From Nitrospinota bacterium (lineage in GTDB: Bacteria; UBA8248), in the NCBI GenBank assembly GCA_009839615.1, contig VXPH01000149.1, positions 1-38,105 of the forward strand: a stretch of DNA of 38,105 nt, in the 5' to 3' direction. Under the pieces are notes generated by a model. It worked only from the letters and a program-made list of their open reading frames with translations. It ran no database searches and was not told the DNA's origin. The translations under genes and the position numbers were made by a program. How positions within the stretch are numbered: the stretch's first letter is position 1; every line of letters starts with the position of its first letter. Of this stretch, positions 32,259 to 38,105 are shown piece by piece.

Positions 32259-33284
32259 TCAACCCTCCGGGGTTTCAGACGTGGCGGCGGGTTTTCGAAA
32301 CTTGCCGAACAATCCGAGAATTCCCTCGACGCCGTAGAGGCGTCCCAGCATGATGGTGATGATGTAGATGGCGCCCAGAATCAGCGGCCAGCGCTCCACG
32401 TAGATGCTGATGAACTGCTGCAGAGACCTGATGATGGCCGAGCCGATCACCGGGCCGATCAGCGTGGCGGGTCCGCCAAGGGCGACCATGAAAAGCGCCT
32501 CGGCCGAAGTGATGAGTTCGATGTCCGGCGGGCTCACGAAGAGGTTGAACAGCGTCCACATCACGCCTGAAACGCCGCTGAAAACGCCCGCGATGATGAA
32601 AGCGAGGTATTTGTGGAGCCAGATGTTGTAGCCGAGCATTTGCATACGCTCCTCGCGCTCCCGGATGCCGACCAGCGTTTTTCCGAAAGGGCTTCTCACG
32701 AACAGGTACATCAGACCCAGACAGATCAGGAACACAGCGAGCGTGAAATAGAAGAAAGGCATTTCCGATTCCAGCGATATGCCGAACAGGGACGGCCTCC
32801 CCAGCACGTTGATGCCGTTGTCCCCTTCCGTCACGGCGCTCCAGCGGTACGCCAGACCCCAGATGACCATGGCGAGGGAGAGGGTGATCATCAGGAAATA
32901 CACGCCCACCGCGCGTATGGCCAGAAAACCGAAGAACGCGGCGAAGGCCGTGGCGACGACCAGCGCGAAGATGAAGATGTAGAAAAGACCCAGTCCCAGC
33001 GAGTCCGCCCACTGGAAGGCGGCGAAGGTCCACGTCCAGTCTTCTTTCGTCATGATGATGGCCGTGGTGTAGGAGGCGACGCCGAAATAGGCGGCGTGTC
33101 CCAGTGAAGCCAGTCCGGTGAACCCCAGCAGAAGGTCCAGACTCATGGCCAGGATGCCGAACACGAGTATTTCCGTCACCAGGCTCTGCATGAAAAGGTC
33201 CAAAAACGGCGTGACGGCGGCGAGAGCGACGAAGACGCCCAGCACGATGAATATCCTTCTTTTCTCCGCCAGGTTTTCAATCAA
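32259..33284 (-). CDS. livM: Branched-chain amino acid-type ABC transporter permease LivM
   Basis: The 341-residue membrane protein has about nine to ten helices and the LivM marks LDLLLGFTGLASLGHAAYFGVASYT and GVSGVMWTLFNLFVSPPD...SAEALFMVALGGPATLIGPVIGSAI, the latter containing the coupling-helix region. A TTG start at 33284 lies one codon after the livH stop, in the same frame, with GGAAAGGG about 8 nt before it; readthrough of that single TAA would make a LivH-LivM fusion. It forms the membrane channel with LivH. Confidence 0.93.
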   Translation of the reverse strand: MIENLAEKRRIFIVLGVFVALAAVTPFLDLFMQSLVTEILVFGILAMSLDLLLGFTGLASLGHAAYFGVASYTTAIIMTKEDWTWTFAAFQWADSLGLGLFYIFIFALVVATAFAAFFGFLAIRAVGVYFLMITLSLAMVIWGLAYRWSAVTEGDNGINVLGRPSLFGISLESEMPFFYFTLAVFLICLGLMYLFVRSPFGKTLVGIREREERMQMLGYNIWLHKYLAFIIAGVFSGVSGVMWTLFNLFVSPPDIELITSAEALFMVALGGPATLIGPVIGSAIIRSLQQFISIYVERWPLILGAIYIITIMLGRLYGVEGILGLFGKFRKPAATSETPEG

Positions 33285-33287
33285 TGC

Positions 33288-34385
33288 TTAACCCTTTCCG
33301 AACAGGCCGGTCGGCTTGATCGCCAGAATGATGGCCATGGGCGCGAACAGCGCAAAGTAGGAGAGTTCGGGAAACAGCGCGGTCCCGAAGTTCTCGATGA
33401 AGCCGACCACGATGCTGCCGAGTACGGCGCCGCCCAGGCTGCCGAGGCCCCCGATGATCACCACGGCGAACGCGTAGGGGAGTATCTCGAAGTCGAGCCC
33501 GGGGTAGACGCCGAAGAACGCGCCGCCCACCACGCCGCCCGTGGCGGCCAGCAGCGCCCCGATGGCGAATATCGCCATTTGCACGACGTTGGTGTTGATG
33601 CCGATGCCGCGCGCCATCTCGGGGTCGTCCACCGCCGCGCGCATGATGGCGCCGAGGCGGGTGCGCTCTATTCCCAGGAACAGGGCGGCGGCCACCACGA
33701 CGGCGATGACGATCATGAAGGCGCGGTACTGGGGCAGCGAGAGGCCCCAGACGACGGCGCTGAAGTTCAGGGGCCAGGGCTGTTTGAGCATGAAGTTGTC
33801 CCCGCCCCAGGTATAGAGCGAGCCGTCTTGCAGGATAAACGCGAAACCGATGGTCACAAGCACCTGGGAGAGCGTGTCCTGCCCGAGGCGGCGCAGGAAG
33901 AAGCGCTCGATCAACATCCCGCACAGCGCCGCGATGGCGAGGGCGACGACGATGGCGGCCATCATGCCCAGGAAATTGATCCGGTCGACGGGTTTTACGG
34001 GCACGTGCGGGAAGAAGAGTTCGAAGAATCTGAAGCCCCATATCAGGCTGCACAAGATTTCCATAACGATGTAGGCGAGCAGGAGCGCGAGCGCCGCGTG
34101 CCTGGGAGCGACGTATAACGTGAGCCCCCGCCATGCGAAATAGAGCGCTGTCCACGAGACGAGCTGGACGATCCGGGGCATCAGGCTCAGGGAGCCGAAA
34201 ATGATGTTGTAGAATTCCAGGGCGAGGTAGCCGGCGAAGAGAAAAAAGGCGGCGTGCGCGAGGTTCACGATGCGCATTACGCCGAAGATGAGCGAGAGCC
34301 CGCTCGCCAGGAGAAACAGAATCGCGGCGTAGGAGAGCGAGTTATAGCTGAGAACGAGGATGTTCGTGAAACTCAGAGTGGTCAT
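33288..34385 (-). CDS. livH: Branched-chain amino acid-type ABC transporter permease LivH
   Basis: I place the start at ATG 34385 (MTTLSFTNILVLSYNSLSYAAILFLLASGLSLIFGVMRIVNLAHAAF split over the first helices), which is the conserved LivH opening; a frame reaching 34457 adds a charged leader of 24 residues. The 365-residue protein is longer than usual LivH (about 300), because of an extra hydrophobic stretch around residues 60-120 with a transmembrane pair. Later family marks are VTIGFAFILQDGSLYTWGG, NTNVVQMAIFAIGALLAATGGVVGGAFFG and GGLGSLGGAVLGSIVVGFIEN. It heads the minus-strand operon. Confidence 0.92.
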   Translation of the reverse strand: MTTLSFTNILVLSYNSLSYAAILFLLASGLSLIFGVMRIVNLAHAAFFLFAGYLALEFYNIIFGSLSLMPRIVQLVSWTALYFAWRGLTLYVAPRHAALALLLAYIVMEILCSLIWGFRFFELFFPHVPVKPVDRINFLGMMAAIVVALAIAALCGMLIERFFLRRLGQDTLSQVLVTIGFAFILQDGSLYTWGGDNFMLKQPWPLNFSAVVWGLSLPQYRAFMIVIAVVVAAALFLGIERTRLGAIMRAAVDDPEMARGIGINTNVVQMAIFAIGALLAATGGVVGGAFFGVYPGLDFEILPYAFAVVIIGGLGSLGGAVLGSIVVGFIENFGTALFPELSYFALFAPMAIILAIKPTGLFGKG

Positions 34386-34680
34386 GCGAGTCTCTCTCTG
34401 GTCCGGAGACGGTGCGCCTGAAAGCAAGTCCCCCGATGCCCGTCCCCGGGCCGTCAAATCCCATGAGAACCGAGATGATGTATGGTTCCGAGTGCCTCAT
34501 TATGTCCACGATCCAGGGTGTGGTCAAGCTGACGGAAAGCGGGGTTTTCCTCGCTCCCTCCTTTATCGCTGGCGAAAACCGGCGCGGAACGATAGAGTTT
34601 GCAGTGTCAAACTTATCCATTTTCAGATTGTGGGCGATACGCGTTTCGTTTCTGTCAGGGTAATGTTTCGTTCCGGTTAA
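34386..34680. promoter_or_regulatory. Divergent control region between livH and the CodA-like gene
   Basis: These 295 nt separate two divergent operons and hold no gene. AGTTTG (34596-34601) and CAAACT (34608-34613) form a 6-6-6 dyad that could bind a dimeric regulator acting on both directions. On the minus strand the dyad overlaps TTGACA (complement of 34605-34610), but no -10 hexamer sits at the right distance. GGAACGA (34586-34592) and TCGTTCC (34669-34675) form a second, distant inverted pair. Confidence 0.4.
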
Positions 34681-35940
34681 ATGATCATGAGCGCAGAGAT
34701 GACGGACGAAAGAATTTTCAGGAACGCCAGAATCAATTCGGACGGCCCATTGGTGGACTTGCACGTCGCCGGGGGCCGGTTTTCGGGAATATCGCCGGGG
34801 ATCGAGAACGGGGCCGGCTGCGAGGAGGTCGATTTGGGCGGCCGCGCCGTGTTGCCCGCGTTCGTGGAGAGCCATATTCACCTGGACAAGGCGTTTCTGG
34901 AAGAGCGCGAGCCCAACCTTTCCGGCACGCTCGAAGACGCCATCTCCATCACGCTGGCCCTCAAGAAAACCGTCACGAAACAAGACGTCATGGAGCGCGC
35001 CGAGCGCGCGCTGCGCATGTGCATCCGGCACGGCGCCACCTGGTTTCGCGCCCAGGTGGAGGTCGACCCCATCGTCGGACTTCTGGGAGTGGAAGTCGCC
35101 CTGGCGCTCAAGGAGAAATACGCAGGCCTCGCGGATTTTCAACTCGTCATTTTCCCCCAGGAAGGCATCGAGCAGCAGCCGGGAACGGAGGATTTGATGC
35201 GCGAGGCCATGCGGATGGGCGGGGACCTCGTGGGCGGAATCCCGTATAACGACCTGGACGCCGAACGCCATCTGGACATCGTTTTCGGGATGGCCGAGGC
35301 GTTCGGCTGCGGCCTGGATTTTCATCTCGATTTCGCGGATGACCCCCGGGTGAGGAATATCGAATCGGTGGCCGCACGCACGATGGCCGCCGGTTTGGGG
35401 GGCCGGGTGGCCGTCGGTCATTTAACCTCCCTGGGCGCGATGCCGCCGGATGATGCCGCGCTTGTTATCGAGAAGATTCTCGAGGCGGGCATCTCCGTCC
35501 TGCCCTTGCCGGCGACGGATCTGTTCCTGGGCGGGAGAGGGGACGCGCCGCCTCGCTTCAGGAGTCTCGCCCCCGTCAAGGACCTCCTGAGCGCAGGGGT
35601 CAACGTCGCCATCTCATCGAACAACATCCGCAACGCCTTCACGCCCTCGGGACGCGGCGATTTGCTCGAACTCGGCCTTCTCCTCGCCCATGCGCTCCAC
35701 ATGAGCGGCGCATCGGATAGAAGTCTGGTTCCCGAACTTTTCACGACGAACGGGGCGAAGGCATTGGGGGTGGGGGAGGGCTATGGTTTGCGGCCCGGCT
35801 GCGCGGCTGATTTCGTGGTTCTCGATTCGCTGAATTTCGACGACATTCTCATCGATCAGCCCGAGAAGCGATTCGTGGTGAAAGGCGGGCGCATTATCGT
35901 GGAGAACGTCTCGGAGACGTCCTGGCGGGAGGCGGAATAG
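34681..35940 (+). CDS. CodA-fold amidohydrolase (cytosine-deaminase-like) with altered active site
   Basis: The 419-residue protein follows E. coli cytosine deaminase over its length: ESHIHLDKAF (H65, H67), FPQEGI (Q160), DFHLDF (H215), VGHLTSL (H247) and a C-terminal beta-sandwich return (GCAADFVVLDS). Two key positions differ. The catalytic Glu expected three residues after H215 is F218, and the metal-binding Asp expected near 313 is N314 in SSNNIRNAF. Deamination by the standard route is therefore doubtful; hydrolysis of another ring or amide, or a different metal geometry, is more likely. ATG 34681 has no good ribosome-binding site; ATG 34699 (MTDERIF) is a possible start. It abuts the DUF1116 gene (TAGATG). 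Confidence 0.8.
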   Translation: MIMSAEMTDERIFRNARINSDGPLVDLHVAGGRFSGISPGIENGAGCEEVDLGGRAVLPAFVESHIHLDKAFLEEREPNLSGTLEDAISITLALKKTVTKQDVMERAERALRMCIRHGATWFRAQVEVDPIVGLLGVEVALALKEKYAGLADFQLVIFPQEGIEQQPGTEDLMREAMRMGGDLVGGIPYNDLDAERHLDIVFGMAEAFGCGLDFHLDFADDPRVRNIESVAARTMAAGLGGRVAVGHLTSLGAMPPDDAALVIEKILEAGISVLPLPATDLFLGGRGDAPPRFRSLAPVKDLLSAGVNVAISSNNIRNAFTPSGRGDLLELGLLLAHALHMSGASDRSLVPELFTTNGAKALGVGEGYGLRPGCAADFVVLDSLNFDDILIDQPEKRFVVKGGRIIVENVSETSWREAE

Positions 35941-37191
35941 ATGGGCGTGATCACCGACGCGAACACAGAGGCGCTCACCCGCATCACCGAGGCCGAACCC
36001 GTCCTGGTGGACGTGCGCCCGGCGGGTGAGGTGATACCGGGCCTGGAGGAGGGCGTTCTCCTTCATGCCGGACCCCCGATCGAGTGGGAGCGGATGTGCG
36101 GTCCCCTGCGCGGGGCGGTTGCGGGAGCGGCCGTCCTGGAAGGCTGGGCGGATGACTTGGCCTCGGGCGAGGCGCTCGCCGCCTCGGGCGGCGTCGCTTT
36201 CCACCCGAATCATCATTTCGACGCCGTCGGCCCCATGACGGGAATCACCACGCGCTCGATGCCGGTGATGGTCGTGGAGAACAGAAAATTCGGGAACCGG
36301 GCGTATTGCACCCTGAACGAGGGCCTGGGGAAGGTGATGCGCTTCGGCGGAAACGACGAGGAGGTGCTGAACAGGCTGCGCTGGCTGGCGGAGCGCCTGG
36401 CGCCCGCGCTCTCGGACGCTCTCCTGGCCACGGGGGGGCTGCCGCTCAAGAGCATCATCGCGCGGGGGCTTTCGATGGGAGACGAGATGCACCAGCGCAA
36501 CGTGGCCTGCACGAGCCTCTTCGTGCGCGAGGCGGCGCCCGCGCTGGCGCGCGTCGTGCGGGAGAGCAAGGCGCTGGAAGAGGTGCTGTCGTTCATCGGC
36601 GGAAACGATCAGTTCTTCCTGAACGTCGCGATGGCTGTGGGCAAGGCGGTGATGGACCCGGTGCGCAATATCGAGGCCTCGAGCATCGTCACGGCGATGT
36701 GCCGCAACGGAACGGACTTTGGCATCCGGGTGAGCGCGACGGGGGATGCGTGGTTCACGGCGCCGGTGGAGATGCCCGAGGGGCTGTATTTCCCGGGCTT
36801 CGGCGAGGAGGACGCCAATCCGGACATGGGCGATTCCACGATCATCGAGACGATGGGGCTGGGAGGATTCGCCATGGCCGCGGCACCCGCCGTTGTCGGG
36901 TTCGTGGGCGCGGGAAGCGCTGCGGATGCGCTGAATTATTCGCGCGCCATGTACGAGATCACCCGGGGCCGAAACCCTGAGTGGACGATTCCCGCTCTCG
37001 ATTTTCAGGGGGTTCCCTCAGGGATAGACATTACCAGGGTGGTGAAGCTGGGCGTCACGCCCGTCATCAACACAGGCATCGCGCACAAGGAACCCGGCGT
37101 CGGCCAGGTGGGCGCGGGCGTCGTTCGCGCGCCGCTCGCCTGTTTCGAGCAGGCCCTCGAAGCCTATGGCGCGAAGATGGGCGTGGTCTGA
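35941..37191 (+). CDS. DUF1116 family protein (YlbE/AllG-like)
   Basis: The 416-residue product contains HPNHHFDAVGPMTGITTRSMPV, ENRKFGNRAYCTLNEGLGKVMRFG and MGDEMHQRNVACTSLF, the hallmark blocks of DUF1116. In E. coli the family member YlbE (AllG) acts with FdrA (AllF) and the DUF2877 protein YlbF (AllH) as oxamate carbamoyltransferase in allantoin breakdown. Neither partner is in this window; instead the gene is fused in operon to the CodA-like amidohydrolase, starting right after its stop with GGGAGGCGG upstream. This suggests a carbamoyl- or ureido-group reaction on a product of that enzyme, but that is inference. Confidence 0.82.
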   Translation: MGVITDANTEALTRITEAEPVLVDVRPAGEVIPGLEEGVLLHAGPPIEWERMCGPLRGAVAGAAVLEGWADDLASGEALAASGGVAFHPNHHFDAVGPMTGITTRSMPVMVVENRKFGNRAYCTLNEGLGKVMRFGGNDEEVLNRLRWLAERLAPALSDALLATGGLPLKSIIARGLSMGDEMHQRNVACTSLFVREAAPALARVVRESKALEEVLSFIGGNDQFFLNVAMAVGKAVMDPVRNIEASSIVTAMCRNGTDFGIRVSATGDAWFTAPVEMPEGLYFPGFGEEDANPDMGDSTIIETMGLGGFAMAAAPAVVGFVGAGSAADALNYSRAMYEITRGRNPEWTIPALDFQGVPSGIDITRVVKLGVTPVINTGIAHKEPGVGQVGAGVVRAPLACFEQALEAYGAKMGVV

Positions 37192-37201
37192 ACCTTTTCA
37201 G
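37188..37201. terminator. Mini-hairpin overlapping two convergent stop codons
   Basis: CTGAA (37188-37192), loop CCTT, TTCAG (37197-37201). It contains the TGA of the DUF1116 gene (37189-37191) and the TGA of the minus-strand ThDP enzyme (complement of 37198-37200). Only 5 bp, so termination is uncertain. Confidence 0.3.
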
Positions 37202-38105
37202 TTCTCCAGGCGTTCGTATTCGATGTGGGCGTCGATGAGATAGGGCTTGCCGCCCGCCAATCCCTTCTGCATAGCCTCTCTGAGTTCGGCTGGCGATTTC
37301 GCCTGTACGGCGCTCACGCCCATGGACCCGGCCATCTGGATGAAGTCGAGTTCGGGCTCCTTGAAATCCATGGCGACGAATTGCCGGTGCTCCTGCGTTT
37401 TGCCGTCGAGCCTTAAGACCCGCTCTTTGAGGATCCGGTAGCTCTTGTTGTTCAGAATCACGAACACGGCGTCCAGATCATATTTCGCGGCACTCCATAG
37501 CGCCTGGATGGCGTACATGGCGGAGCCGTCTCCCGAGAGGCAGACCACGGGCGTATCGGGCAGGGCCTTCTTGACGCCCAGCGCGCTGGGCAGGCCCAGG
37601 CCGATGCCGCCTCCCTTCATGCCGAAGATGGAATCTATCTTGCCTGCGACCGCGCTCTTGAGGCCTCCGCCGTGCCCCATGGTGAGGGACTCATCCACCA
37701 GCGCCGTCCCTTGAGGCAGGGTCTCTCCGAATGCGGCCTGGAAGGACTCTTTCGTCAGGAGGCCGTCGTCCTCGCCCGCTTTGGGGGCGATCTCTCTTCT
37801 TGAGGCCGCCAGTTCCTTCTCGATCCACGCGCGGCGTTCGCTTGCGTTTTGAAGGCCCGCTTCGCCCATTTTCTTTTCCACCGCCCCGGTGAGTTCGACG
37901 AGCGTTGTCTTGGGGTCTCCCAGCATGGCGACGTCGACGGGGAAGTTCTTGCCGATCTCCCAGGGGTCCAGGTCCAGATGAATGATTCGCGCGCCGCGCG
38001 GCGCCAGCGGGGCTGGCGGCGGGAAGGAGAAGGTGTAGGTATGCGGGCCGATGATGAAAACCACGTCCGCGTCTTGGGAGTGAAACAGACGGTGTGGTGT
38101 AAACA
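37198..38105 (-). CDS. Thiamine diphosphate-dependent enzyme (acetolactate synthase/decarboxylase type), 5'-truncated
   Basis: The frame runs open through the right edge of the window (residues LFHSQDADVV precede the GTG at 38064), so only the C-terminal ~300 residues are present. They cover the end of the central domain (ARIIHLDLDPWEIGKNFPVDVAMLGD) and the pyrophosphate-binding domain with the ThDP/Mg motif GDGSAMY...NNKSYRILK. This pattern is shared by acetolactate synthase, benzoylformate decarboxylase, oxalyl-CoA decarboxylase and glyoxylate carboligase. The N-terminal catalytic Glu is outside the window, so the reaction cannot be named. It converges on the DUF1116 gene with 6 nt between stops. 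Confidence 0.88.
   Translation of the reverse strand, partial: FTPHRLFHSQDADVVFIIGPHTYTFSFPPPAPLAPRGARIIHLDLDPWEIGKNFPVDVAMLGDPKTTLVELTGAVEKKMGEAGLQNASERRAWIEKELAASRREIAPKAGEDDGLLTKESFQAAFGETLPQGTALVDESLTMGHGGGLKSAVAGKIDSIFGMKGGGIGLGLPSALGVKKALPDTPVVCLSGDGSAMYAIQALWSAAKYDLDAVFVILNNKSYRILKERVLRLDGKTQEHRQFVAMDFKEPELDFIQMAGSMGVSAVQAKSPAELREAMQKGLAGGKPYLIDAHIEYERLEN

Noticed and set aside
34681-35940. Naming the gene codA (cytosine deaminase)
   Set aside because: The catalytic Glu and the metal-binding Asp of CodA are replaced by Phe and Asn, so the function cannot be carried over.
38062-38064. GTG as the real start of the ThDP enzyme
   Set aside because: The minus-strand frame stays open to the right edge and encodes family-like sequence before this codon; the enzyme's N-terminal domain is outside the window.

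Overview
The window is GC-rich DNA, almost fully coding, with many GTG and TTG starts. The c-type cytochrome, the two RND-type exporters and the LIV-type ABC importer with a signal-peptide-bearing binding protein point to a Gram-negative bacterium. The mix of liv transporters, amidohydrolases, an enolase-superfamily enzyme, a CoxL-type molybdoenzyme, DUF1116 and DUF2236 recalls uncultured deltaproteobacterial or Tectomicrobia-like lineages. That placement is inference; nothing here fixes the taxon. No rRNA, tRNA, CRISPR array or complete insertion sequence was seen.

Left part (1-11689, all plus strand). A 5'-truncated AddA-like helicase-nuclease is followed by an enolase-superfamily enzyme. 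Next come four tightly coupled genes (4302-9398, neighbours overlapping by 4 nt): a cytochrome bd-like membrane protein with a haem c motif and a long repetitive acidic tail, a second polytopic membrane protein, an amidohydrolase lacking the family's HxH motif, and an MFS transporter. A MEMO1/AmmeMemoRadiSam-B-like protein and an ornithine cyclodeaminase/mu-crystallin homologue follow. A hairpin containing both stop codons separates the last gene from a convergent 3-hydroxyisobutyrate dehydrogenase-like gene.

Middle (11707-22402). After the dehydrogenase come rpmG-rpmB, a non-coding stretch with an AT-rich island of helically phased TTTATCGA repeats, and a TauE/SafE permease on the minus strand. 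A 1719-residue protein then fuses a DnaQ-like exonuclease fold, a RecQ-type helicase and a complete UvrD-type helicase. An orphan molybdopterin-binding dehydrogenase subunit follows. The triple fusion is the best candidate here for a poorly described DNA-processing or defence protein.

Right part. A 600-nt non-coding island (22403-23001) is packed with inverted repeats, including a MITE-like element. From 34385 down to 23002 the minus strand carries livH-livM-livJ-livG-livF, then an RND/MMPL exporter, a decayed copy of the livF 3' end, a DUF2236 (MpaB/Lcp-like) oxygenase and a second, closely related RND exporter. The fossil livF tail suggests a duplication built this end of the cluster. Divergent from livH are a CodA-fold amidohydrolase without the cytosine-deaminase catalytic Glu and metal Asp, and a DUF1116 (YlbE/AllG-like) gene. 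A ThDP-dependent enzyme, cut by the right edge, converges on them. Import by Liv, modification by CodA-like and DUF1116 enzymes and possible decarboxylation by the ThDP enzyme would fit catabolism of an amide or N-heterocyclic compound, but this is inferred only from gene neighbourhood.
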